Source of the DNA: Actinomucor elegans
Taxonomy: Eukaryota > Mucoromycota > Mucoromycetes > Mucorales > Mucoraceae
Reading direction: 5' to 3'
NCBI GenBank assembly: GCA_026027325.1
Contig: JAMSLZ010000009.1
Span: forward strand, 868,001-932,000
Length of the DNA stretch: 64,000 bases
Shown: one piece after another, positions 37,232 to 46,830 of the stretch
How the letters are laid out: each line of letters begins with the position of its first letter
How positions within the stretch are numbered: position 1 is the first letter of the stretch
Position numbers and translations under genes: made by a program
Notes under the pieces: generated by a model
What the model was told of the DNA's origin: nothing
What the model saw: the letters and a program-made list of their open reading frames with translations, nothing else
Database searches by the model: none

Positions 37232-37246
37232 TGAGCTACATCCCCA
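37232..37246 (+). repeat. Target repeat copy 3 (B/C junction)
   Basis: TGAGCTACATCCCCA directly between the 3' tail of LINE B and the 5' end of LINE C. Confidence 0.9.
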
Positions 37247-37433
37247 CTCTTCTTTCGCTTTTGAAAACTTTTTTCAAAAATCCACTTTTTCAAAGCCGAA
37301 TATCTCAACAACTACAATACATCCATCTATAAAAATTGCACATCCATCTTCGCCTCGCCAAGTACTATCTGCAGTTTTTTTTTCAGAACATTCCATCAAG
37401 TTTTCGACATCTTGAATTTTTCTCCATTTCGAA

Positions 37434-38393
37434 ATGTCCAATGTTCAACATGCATCTGAGCCATCTGGCTCAATGGACCAAATGCAACAGCCAATGCAGT
37501 TCCAGCAGCTACAGCAAATGGTGTTTTCACTTGTTCAGCAAGTGCAACAACATCAAACATTATTTGAAGAGCTCCAGACCTTGAAAAATGAGATTCTTGG
37601 ACTCAAAACCGAAAACCAGGCTCTGGTTAATGAAAATAACCAACTTCGAGCACAACTCTCTGCTGCCACCGCTCGTAGTCCACCGCAGGATGTCGCTTCT
37701 CCCGCCCAGGAAAAAAATGGTGCCCGGTCTTTCGCTGCCATTGCTGCAGCCGCTGTAAAAAAGGACAGCCGCCCCTCTCGCCCTGCTGCCGTTTCCCTAA
37801 AGAAACGTATAGCCGCTGCTCGCGCCTTCAAAACCCTTGAGGCCCAGGGTCCTCAGGGTTTTACCTATGTTTATCTTGGTCGATCTCGCAAACTTGATCG
37901 TACTGAAGTCCGCTCTCGGTTACGTCGCGCTGGTGTTGACACTGGTCGTGTGTTAGATGTCTGTTTCCCTGCTACTGGTGTCCTTGGTGTCCTGATACAT
38001 ACGCAGTATGTTGAAAAGTTTACCGAGCTTATGACTACGGCTGAAGCTGAGTTCATTAAGGATTTTGATCCTTTAAACCCAGCCCATCTTGCTGACCCCA
38101 AGTATGCTTCTCTCTCAGCCAATGCTCGTGAAAACGAGATGGCTAACCTCGTTCACTCTCGCTGTATCAGCACTCTGGCGTTCATTCGACCAGTGATGGT
38201 CCCTTCTGTTGGTCGCTCCTTTGTGGAACTTGGATGGATTGATGATGGTGATCTTGATCAAGCCATTAAGGAAGCTCGCTCTCGTCTTGCCGAAAAGGAT
38301 CCCAAGAAGGCTGCTTTTGCATTCCGTAGTTCTGGTGCTTTGCCATCTGGTGAAGACGTTACCGGTGATAGCGATACTGAAATGTCACAATAA
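37434..38393 (+). CDS. LINE C ORF1 protein
   Basis: 319 residues: Gln-rich coiled coil (about 15-85), Ala/Pro-rich linker, then the conserved RNA-binding-like domain (about 130-290) with GFTYVYLGRSRKLDRTEVR, AGVDTGRVLDVCFP, THTQYVEKF-like and FIKDFDPLNPAHL segments. C-terminus TGDSDTEMSQ matches that of LINE B (SGDSDTEMSQ). Stop TAA overlaps the ORF2 ATG. No zinc knuckle. Inferred role: RNA chaperone of the retrotransposition particle. Confidence 0.9.
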   Translation: MSNVQHASEPSGSMDQMQQPMQFQQLQQMVFSLVQQVQQHQTLFEELQTLKNEILGLKTENQALVNENNQLRAQLSAATARSPPQDVASPAQEKNGARSFAAIAAAAVKKDSRPSRPAAVSLKKRIAAARAFKTLEAQGPQGFTYVYLGRSRKLDRTEVRSRLRRAGVDTGRVLDVCFPATGVLGVLIHTQYVEKFTELMTTAEAEFIKDFDPLNPAHLADPKYASLSANARENEMANLVHSRCISTLAFIRPVMVPSVGRSFVELGWIDDGDLDQAIKEARSRLAEKDPKKAAFAFRSSGALPSGEDVTGDSDTEMSQ

Positions 38394-41300
38394 TGACATC
38401 TTCAGTCCCTCCTTTCACTCCTTCTGATACCCCCGTCCGCTCCTTTTCTCTTGCATTGTGGAATGCCAATGGCCTTCGGGTCACTACCATCCATGATGTA
38501 CTCTCTCATGCTCTCTCTTGTGATATCCTCCTGATTACTGAAACTTGGCTCACCTCTGGGTTGATCCCTACCGATTGGTCTCAATATCATCTGTACGGTC
38601 AAACTGTCACTAATGCCAATGGACGTGGCTCAGGTGGTGTCACTGCTCTCATCTCTCCTCACTGTCCTTTTACTGTCTCTCAACTTCCGTCTTACAATGC
38701 ATATACTCTGTCGATCAAGGTTGACAAAGTCAATGTACATTGTGTCTACTTTCCACCCAGTCTCTCTCGTGATCTGGTGCTCTCTTCTCTCAACTCACTG
38801 CCTCTTCACACTGATACTATTATCTGCGGTGACTTCAATGCACGCCTTGGTGATCTTACTGGTGATTCTGCAACAAATCCTCGTGGTCTAGCTCTGCTTC
38901 CTTGGATTGAAGAACGCAATCTGTCAGTGTTGAATGCTTCCTTGGCGTATGGTATTGATACATACTGTACCTTCAGAAATGGTGCTGTGGCGAGCAGTAT
39001 CATTGACTTGTTCTTGACCAACATTGGTGGTTCTGGTATGGTGTCTCCTTCTCTTTCTGTGGCATCCGATCTGTCTTTGGGCTCTGATCATCGGCTGCTT
39101 CAGTTGGGGTTCAAGTACATTGCTGTTTCTGGTGGCTCTTCTGGTGTAGGTGACTCTTCGGTGCTGGCTCCTCGTAGGACATGGAACCTCAGTCGGCTGG
39201 CTGAGTCTGAGCCTTTGGCTCTGTTCCATACTCGGTTTCGGTGTCTGGTTGCTCCTTTGAAGGATACTCTTGCTGGTCTGGTTGGTTCTCCTCCGGATAG
39301 TCGTCCACCTATAGATTCACTCAATACATCTCTGAATGAGTGTCTTTATCAGGCGATGGATGAATCCATTGGGTCTAAGGCTCCCCGTCCTGGTCATTGG
39401 AAGAAGTACTGGACAGCTGATCTGGAAGCTGCTGCTCGAGAACGTGATCGCCTCTATTGCCGTTGGCGTCATTCATTTGGTGTTGACAAGGCTTATTACT
39501 GGCATCTCCATCTGCAAGCTCACAAGTCGTTTCGTCGTGCTGTTGCTGCTGCAAAAAGACTCTCCTGGAAGAACTTTTGCATGTCACTCCAAAAGGACTT
39601 TGCCAAGGCCACTGCCACCATGTCTAGGCTGAAACGCCGGAAAGAAACTTCTGCTACGTATGCTCATCCTGATGGCCCTCAAGCATCAGTCGATTCTATG
39701 GCTACTCACCTGGCTACAGTGTATGATGGTTCTCTTTTGTCAACTGCTTCTCGTCCCCTGGCTGCTCCTGACTTTGGTTTAGAAGTGCCTTTCCTGGTGT
39801 CTGATGAAGAAGTGTCTTGGATTTTCTCGGTGGAAACCTTGGTTGAGCATATCAAACAGTTGCCGAATCGCAAAGCTCCTGGTCCTGATCATCTAAAAGC
39901 TGAAATGCTCAAGGCTGTTGCTGATTTACTTGCTCCTGTCCTCTCTTTGCTATTCCAGGTTTGTTACCAATGGTGCTATACACCGGTTCTATGGCGTCAA
40001 GCCCAGGTCTTTCCTATCTTCAAGAAAGGTGATGCTTCTGATCCTGCCAACTACAGGCCAATTTCTTTGACTTCGGTGATGCGTAAGTTGTTTGAGATTA
40101 CCATTGCACAAAGCGTCTATGACCATTCGCCTTCTCTAGATCTCGCACAAGGTGGCTTCCGTCCTATGCGTAGTCCTCTGGATCAAGCCCTCTGTCTGCA
40201 CGACCTGATGCACAACTACTTCTTGGTTCATCACCACTATCCTGTTGTTGCTTTTCTGGATATTAAGGCTGCCTATGACACTGTTGATCGATGTGTGATC
40301 TGGAATGCTCTTGAGAATTCATCTCTGCCTCGGCCTCTCCTTGGTCTGCTGGTCAATCTATTTGATGATGTATCCATCTCCGTGTTGATTGCCAACCACA
40401 TCTCTTCCTCTTTCTCTCCTGCCACTGGTGTACTCCAAGGTTCGGTGTTGAGTCCTCACTTGTATTCTTTGTACATCAACTCCTTGCCTGAGCTCCTTCG
40501 GTCTGAAGCTTCAGATACTACTGCTGTAGTGTCTCCTCCTGGATCTGCTGAGGCTGTGGCCATTAACTGTCTTCTGTTTGCCGACGATGTGGCAATCTTT
40601 GGCTCCAAACATGAGGTGCAAAATATGTTGAACTTAGCTGCTGATCATTCAAGAGTACTGGGCTATCGTTGGAACCCTACCAAGTGTGCTGTCCTGAACG
40701 CTCCTTCTGTGACCTCCTCTACGTCTACCAACTTTAGACTGAGTCTCTATGATGTTCCTCTGCCTGCAGTGAACGAGTTCACGTATCTTGGTATGCCATT
40801 CAACAAGAAAGGTCTTGATGGTCCGGGTATCCTGGCTAAACGGTCTGGTGGTGCAGTCAAAACCATGGCTCTACTGAATTCGGTTGGTGTCAACCGTAAT
40901 GGTTTCTCTCTCTTGCTCTGTTCTCGGTTATATACTACCTTCATTCGGCCCAAGTTTGAGTACGGTCTTGCTATATCTAGGCTCTCTGCTGCTGACTTTA
41001 CTGCTTTGGATAACCTTCAGAACCGGTTAGTTGGTATGTTTGTTGGCTCCCGATGGTTCAATGTCACGAAGCACATCACTTGTATCCCTTCCATGAAGCA
41101 TCGATACAATGTCCTGGTTACCAAGTATGCCCTACGGTCGCAATGGCTTCCGGATGATTGCTTGATATCATTGCTGAACTCTTCTCGAGACAATTCTCCT
41201 TCTGGTCTTGGCTACACTCGATTGAACAAGCTCCTATACCTCAATCCTATGCATATGGCATTGCCCAATCCTGTACCTACAGCCTCTCGTCTCAAGTCCT

Positions 41301-41785
41301 GGTTCTCTGGCTACTGGCAAGACCTCTTTGACAAGCAAATGGCTGCTGCTGCTCACACTGGTAAATCGGTTCTTTTGCGTGCTTGTCGGCCCTCTACTTC
41401 AAAGCCTGATCCAATACTGTACCTGCCTATGACTCGCGCTGCTCGCAGTCGTCTTGTTCGATGGCGCTTAGGCCGTTTCGCTAACCGTGATGAATTGTGT
41501 CCTTGTTTCACTGGTTGCCGGCTCTCTCGAGATCACTTTGTGTTCAATTGCCGTGGCATTGATCCTCGCCTTCTGTGCCAATTACCTGCTGCTCCGCCAG
41601 ATGTCAATCGCATTGATCATGCCCTGAACTTGTTGCCCTTGAAAGCATCCAATGGTCCACCGCCTTTCTGGTCTGCACTCCTTGAGATTCTCTATGTGAT
41701 TGACACGCTGTGTCATCCTCTTGCTGCTATCGTCCCAGATCCAGATCCTGGTGATGCCTGGTTTGCTGCTACTCGTACTATATAA
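38393..41785 (+). CDS. LINE C ORF2: APE endonuclease + reverse transcriptase
   Basis: 1130 residues, uninterrupted. Residues about 1-235: APE/EEP endonuclease with LALWNANGL, LLITETW, IICGDFNARLGD, SSIIDLFLT and GSDHRLLQL, all expected catalytic residues present. Residues about 470-760: RT with LPNRKAPGPDHLKAEM, ANYRPISLTS, LAQGGFRPMRSPLDQ, VVAFLDIKAAYDTVD, GVLQGSVLSPHLYSLYIN, LLFADDVAIFG (catalytic FADD) and LGYRWNPTKCAVL. C-terminus (about 1040-1065): Cys/His knuckle CPCFTGCRLSRDHFVFNC. No RNase H domain recognised. It would nick the tRNA-Ala target and prime cDNA synthesis on the 3' tail. ATG overlaps the ORF1 stop (TAATG at 38391-38395), suggesting reinitiation. Confidence 0.95.
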   Translation: MTSSVPPFTPSDTPVRSFSLALWNANGLRVTTIHDVLSHALSCDILLITETWLTSGLIPTDWSQYHLYGQTVTNANGRGSGGVTALISPHCPFTVSQLPSYNAYTLSIKVDKVNVHCVYFPPSLSRDLVLSSLNSLPLHTDTIICGDFNARLGDLTGDSATNPRGLALLPWIEERNLSVLNASLAYGIDTYCTFRNGAVASSIIDLFLTNIGGSGMVSPSLSVASDLSLGSDHRLLQLGFKYIAVSGGSSGVGDSSVLAPRRTWNLSRLAESEPLALFHTRFRCLVAPLKDTLAGLVGSPPDSRPPIDSLNTSLNECLYQAMDESIGSKAPRPGHWKKYWTADLEAAARERDRLYCRWRHSFGVDKAYYWHLHLQAHKSFRRAVAAAKRLSWKNFCMSLQKDFAKATATMSRLKRRKETSATYAHPDGPQASVDSMATHLATVYDGSLLSTASRPLAAPDFGLEVPFLVSDEEVSWIFSVETLVEHIKQLPNRKAPGPDHLKAEMLKAVADLLAPVLSLLFQVCYQWCYTPVLWRQAQVFPIFKKGDASDPANYRPISLTSVMRKLFEITIAQSVYDHSPSLDLAQGGFRPMRSPLDQALCLHDLMHNYFLVHHHYPVVAFLDIKAAYDTVDRCVIWNALENSSLPRPLLGLLVNLFDDVSISVLIANHISSSFSPATGVLQGSVLSPHLYSLYINSLPELLRSEASDTTAVVSPPGSAEAVAINCLLFADDVAIFGSKHEVQNMLNLAADHSRVLGYRWNPTKCAVLNAPSVTSSTSTNFRLSLYDVPLPAVNEFTYLGMPFNKKGLDGPGILAKRSGGAVKTMALLNSVGVNRNGFSLLLCSRLYTTFIRPKFEYGLAISRLSAADFTALDNLQNRLVGMFVGSRWFNVTKHITCIPSMKHRYNVLVTKYALRSQWLPDDCLISLLNSSRDNSPSGLGYTRLNKLLYLNPMHMALPNPVPTASRLKSWFSGYWQDLFDKQMAAAAHTGKSVLLRACRPSTSKPDPILYLPMTRAARSRLVRWRLGRFANRDELCPCFTGCRLSRDHFVFNCRGIDPRLLCQLPAAPPDVNRIDHALNLLPLKASNGPPPFWSALLEILYVIDTLCHPLAAIVPDPDPGDAWFAATRTI

Positions 41786-42100
41786 ACCTCTCCTTGGTTT
41801 ATTGAGCCTCTCTTTCTCTCTGTTCTATTGATGAACCAGCCTGTTTGTCTTTCAACTGCGCAGCCACGGTGGTAAGTGATTATCAAAGTTCCCAGCTGTT
41901 GGCTTGCCTTTTGGATCACTCAGAGCTGCAATAGTCTACTGGTTCTCGCTCTTGTCTTTAACCTTTTTCTCCCTTGTGGTTCTCAGGGTTTTTTATACTT
42001 TTTTCTATGTTTATATTAAACACTTTTTCATATAGTTAGGCTAGATGCTCTATAGAGTTTGCCCATATAACTACTTATTAATAAAATATAATCTTTAAAC

Positions 42101-42115
42101 TGAGCTACATCCCCA
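42101..42115 (+). repeat. Target repeat copy 4 (outer right boundary)
   Basis: TGAGCTACATCCCCA followed by TATAGTAGTAAGACC. This right flank is presumably the original 5' flank of the tRNA-Ala gene before the LINEs entered. Confidence 0.88.
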
Positions 42116-43250
42116 TATAGTAGTAAGACCAAGAATAAAAATATATTCCAAATCCATATTTTTGCCCTACACGCACACCATTTCCTTTTTAAGCGCTACA
42201 TTTACCATAAAAGGTTCATTTATTCAATCGCCGATTTATAATGAGCGATCTGTAGTGACATCGGTTGCTTTTCAACTCTAATCTATTTTTTTTTTTCATC
42301 TTGTTGCAAATATTGTACTGTTAATTACAGTTGGTATTAGCACCATTATTTCATTTCTGTACACTAAGTAATACCAAAAGTGATTGTATTGAAGCTAATC
42401 AAAAACTGGTTAATAAAACACTCCAAAATTCTATCTAGTGCCTATTATTATGTAAGTAAGTAGAAAGAGGAAGATTGTAAGTGAAATAGAAGAATATCAA
42501 ACCTGTGGCAAGTGTTTTTATTATACAAAATTGTATTGATCGAAATAAAATCATTTATAATCAACTCTGAATGAGACTTTTGTGTCTTTTCTGATCTGTT
42601 GCGGTTGACTGAAGATAATATAAATGCGGTGAAATCCGTATAGGATATTCAGCATGTAGTATATATATATATGAAAAAGGATTATTTAGCCTTCTGTCAA
42701 TTTTATCAAAAGTTTGAACCACTACTTAAACCTATTAATCAAGAACGTAAAAAGCATATATATATATTATATCCTTTAGAATGCTAGTATTAAGACCTTA
42801 TTTCTTTTGAAAGTATAGCTAAGAGGAACAAGCTAGTTATACCATAAATTACTTTTAAATCAATTAAAAGCTCCTAAAAGGCTCTAACTGATTTATTACA
42901 CTCGCTTTTACTGTTTTTACCGTAATGCTGAATACTGATATGACACTTGCACAAAAGCTCAGCGCTTTTATATTTAAAGAATATATCGAAAAGAGAGGCT
43001 AATGTATTATCTGATCTGAGCTGATGGTTGTTATGGTGATTTTAGTTATCTGACGTTTGCTCTGGTGGATTGAATCAACTGATCCTGATTGTTTTCTTAT
43101 CAACGCGGCGATAATACATAGTACTACTGTTATAGCAACTTGATATATATATATATATATATATATCCATATTACTGCTTTAATCATTCACATAACTAGA
43201 TAGAGACAGAGAATAAACATAAGTGTATCTTGTTTTATTAAAAAAATAAT
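42116..43250. other. Spacer, presumed former tRNA-Ala upstream region
   Basis: About 1.1 kb A+T-rich sequence with (TA)n tracts (near 42660 and 43143-43166). No gene supported. Its left end should once have been contiguous with the tRNA at 23568-23640. Confidence 0.6.
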
Positions 43251-44582
43251 CTACTTCTTCTTGCCAGCAGCAGGAGCTGTGACATTGAACTTGAAGTAAA
43301 TAATATCACCATCTTCAACAACGTACTCTTTACCCTTTTGCATATACTTGCCAGCGGCCTTAACAGCGTTTTCAGAACCTAATTCTTTCAAAGCATCGTA
43401 CTTCATCACTTCAGCCATAATGAAACCACGTTCGAAATCAGTGTGAATAACACCAGCAGCACCGGGAGCCTTTGTGTTTTTACGAATAGTCCAAGCTCTG
43501 ACTTCATCAGGACCACCAGTGAAATAGTAGATCAACTGAAGAGCGGCGTAACCCATAACGATGATCTTGGGCAAGACAGAAGGAGCATTGCATTCCTTTT
43601 GAATAGCAGCCTTTTCATCGGGAGTAGCAAGAGAAAGACGGTATTCGTAGGCACCAGAGTAAGGAATCATAGCATCACCAGCGGAGTTTTCATCAATCCA
43701 GGCCTTGATCTTGGGAAGCCACTTGTTCTTCTTGCGAAGATAATCCTTTTCACTCAAGTTAGCCAAGTAAATGACAGGCTTAGCAGTAATAAGATGAAGG
43801 CCGTTGATCACTTCGATTTCTTTGTTGGTCCAGACACCATGACGGACATCCTTACCTTCCTTGACCCAATCAAGGACCTTTTGAACAGTAGCAGCCTCTT
43901 CTTTTTTGGCCTTATCTTGAGCATTACCACCATTACCAACACGACGAACAGCGTTGTTTAATTCAGTAGCTTGCTTGGTAAGGAATTCCTCATCCTTCAA
44001 ACGTAATTCTTCACGAATAATCTCCATATCACGAAGAGGATCTAATTCACCTTCAACGTGAATAACATCAGCCTCATCGAAAGCACGAACGACGTGGAAA
44101 ATGGCATCGACAGCCTTAATGTGAGACAAGAAAGCGTTACCCAAACCAGCACCAGAGGCGGCACCTTTAACAAGACCGGCAATATCAATGACGGTCAACT
44201 GTAATCATTTCTGTCAGTTTCGGTTACTGTTAATACCAGTTTTTGATACTTACGAAAGCAGGGATTTCCTTGGCAGGTTTATAGTGTTGACACAACCAGT
44301 CGAAACGCTCGTCAGGGACAGCGACGCGAGACTCCTCAGGGTCTATTACATACACACACACACATCAGTCAAATGCTAACTTAGAGTAAACATAAAAAAA
44401 GGTTGAAATACGTTACCGATAGTACAGAAAGGATAGTTCTCAGCAGCAGCAGAAGCGTTAGTGAGAGCATTGAAGAAGGTGGACTTGCCAACGTTAGGAA
44501 GACCGACGACACCAATCTTCAAGTTGTTGGATGGACGACCAAGCATGGCCTTTTCTTCCTTGACAGCCTTCTTGGGGGGCAT
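43251..44582 (-). CDS. OLA1: OLA1 (Obg-like ATPase 1, YchF family)
   Basis: Three exons (44582-44417, 44342-44254, 44198-43251) give 400 residues, matching the family's usual length of about 395. P-loop GLPNVGKS (27-34); switch [19 protein letters not shown] (about 90); NLSE (232-235) in place of the NKxD of true GTPases, the hallmark of the ATP-preferring OLA1/YchF family; a coiled-coil insertion (about 120-190); and a C-terminal TGS domain ([17 protein letters not shown]... to [11 protein letters not shown]). Cytosolic, ribosome-associated ATPase implicated in translation and stress-response control. Start is the ATG giving [13 protein letters not shown]; the frame is open upstream but without another ATG. 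Ends with a Lys-rich tail. Confidence 0.96.
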
Positions 44583-46059
44583 AACTAATTTCAAGGACAA
44601 GTTAAGTAAAAAAGGTACAAAATAAATGTTTTTTTCGCTCTTTTTTTTTAAATGACAGCCAATTCTCGAATTCTACATGCCAGCGTCTACTTACTGTATA
44701 ATGGACAATATAGTGTAGAAAGGATTTACTATGGCTTCGATCGCTTTCAAAGATATAGAAAAATTTTGACCATGATGTCACGGAACGAGTCACAGTCAAG
44801 GCACGCTAAACTGAGCTTTCAATTTTGGTGTGTTTTGCCTTTGGAAACCAATCTTCAAAAATTTGGCCATGGCTTTTAGCTATAAAAGCTTCGCTTTTGA
44901 GGTATAGTTTATAAAGTAAAGTTATAACCTAAGTCATAAGGTATAAATTGATATTATTTTTGCATTTTATTCCTGGTAGAAATAGAAGTTACTGATCCGT
45001 AAATCAAAAGATCAAAAAATGTTGGTAATTTAAGTATTCTCGGAAAAAAACAAAAATTAAAGTAGCTATTTATTTACATTATTCAATGCACAATCTAACC
45101 TTCTATAATATTTGTTAATAAACTTTACTCATATATAAATGTTTTTATCTTAGAAAAGTGCGTTAGATTGGAAAGATGAAGCTTTTGCTGTGGAATGGGC
45201 GTGAAATTTTCAAAAATATTCAGCTATAGAAGACCAATCACAATTAGGAATTTGCTGTTTCAAGATTTTCGTTCAGCCTCCGTCAGGAGTAAGATGTTAA
45301 CTACAGGTGCAGTCTGGTTCCTGGCAAGGCCACTTGAAAAGTGCTTTACATAATATTACTGCTGTAGAGGGATATAATCTCTGTTTCATAGTAAACAAAA
45401 ACCCTTACTCGAAAACCCCAGCTTAACCTATATCCGCGTAACAAACCTAAAACTAAAAATCAATAGATCTCTCAATCCATCCCAGCTTAATATCGTATAT
45501 GATGTTGAGTACATGCTCAGTATAAGCCGCTAAATCTGTTAGAACCATTATTTCTCTGTATTTGATCTAGTGATCAATAAATCTTTCTACAGATCTCCAG
45601 TTAATGTTACATCTAATTAGTAGTAGAAACCTGTGGCAAATTACTACTATTAGAAGACCTTTATTAAAGAGTTGCTTTCTGCAAGAGCTTCGTTTGTGTT
45701 CCAAAACTTCAGTACAGACGAGTGAATAAATAAGTCATAGTTGTTCCTATTCAGTCATATTTATAGTTCTAAAATAACCAATTTCCCAATACTAAAGATC
45801 AAGTTCAAATTTACAGCGAGCTCAAGCAGTCAACAATAATCATCCCAGTCAAGCAATGTTGCAATGCATCTTGTATATCATGGCTGAATCAAGTATCTAT
45901 GAATCTATGCACACTAAATTTACAAACAAAAATAACCAGCATAGTTAATAAAGGCAGACAAGTAGATGAGAATTTAAGTAGATATTTTTGAGCGATACAA
46001 AGATCTGAAGGGATATAATAGCAAATGCTGCTCAACTATTTGGCTGTCTACCATCAGTG

Positions 46060-46830
46060 CTGGAAGATTTCTTGGACAAAAAATGCTAAAAAGAAACCAC
46101 ATCCTTTTGGGAGAATTTGTACACTAAAATTTTGATAAGATTGAAGAGCTAAAGCGATTGGTTTAAGAAGATCAGGTAGAGTGCAACAGATCGAAATAGA
46201 GTTTATCGAATAATGATATTTAGCCTATTTGTATTATTAAAAGTGCTTTGGAATACAGTTATACTGTATCAATCAAAAAGTATGATTAATCATCAGCGGA
46301 GAATCTACCAACTACAAAAGAAGTGTGTATTCTATGACAAACTCTTCTCAAAGGAAAAATGGTTCCCAGTCTCTCATAAAGTCAAAGGTGTGAATGCATA
46401 TATCAGCTTTTATTACCGTTTGTTTCCTCTACACTAGAGAAGTCTGTTACTAAAGTCAAATCGAAGTCTTTTTTATTCGTCAGTGATAGAGGAACTGGAG
46501 TAGGTTGTACTATTAAAGGTTTTCTCATGTACTGCGGTGCCAAGAACTCCCAAAAAAAAGGACGCAGTCGATATACACATGTGTATATAGCAAATGAAGA
46601 CTACCTTGCAGATATAAGCATACTTTTTTTTCAAGCTGGGCCACTCATACCCCAGAATTATCAAAGATAAATAGGCCATAAAAGTTTTACTGGCCTGTAT
46701 GTACCCAAGATATATCTTTGTATCAAACATAAGTCAATCCAGACAAAAAAACCCAATCTGCATCTGTCTTCAATATATCTGGGTTGAGTTGTAAGCTTTT
46801 TTTTTAGACGGATTTTTACTGGTTTTTTTA
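46060..46830 (+). pseudogene. Possible TnpB/Fanzor-like relic
   Basis: Broken plus-strand frames read in order: a Lys/Gln-rich helix (MINHQRRIYQLQKKCVFYDK), then KSFLFVSDRGTGVGCTIKG, then YTHVYIANEDYLADISIL, then in another frame VNPDKKTQSASVFNISGLS. This order resembles the C-terminal half of OrfB/TnpB-type proteins as found in Mucoromycota Fanzor-like genes: a beta strand with G-x-G, then TNExxTSxTC zinc ribbon, then an NxDxxSAxxI helix with the last catalytic Asp. Zinc-ribbon cysteines are mostly lost, and at least two frameshifts plus stops are present, so it is dead. The match is from pattern memory only. Confidence 0.3.

Larger units (their letters stand above)
37247..42100 (+). mobile_element. 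LINE C, apparently intact and full-length
   Basis: 4.85 kb from CTCTTCTTTCGC to ...AATATAATCTTTAAAC, bounded on both sides by TGAGCTACATCCCCA. Both frames are open. The 5' UTR (about 190 bp) carries a possible hairpin TTTTGAAAAC/TTTTTTCAAAA. The 3' UTR (about 315 bp) is nearly identical to that of LINE B. No poly(A) tail is seen at the 3' end; the element ends in a fixed tail sequence joined to the target, as is common for site-specific LINEs. This is the best candidate for an active, autonomous copy. Confidence 0.95.

Noticed and set aside
43443..43961. 172-codon plus-strand frame
   Set aside because: Antisense shadow of OLA1 exon 3.
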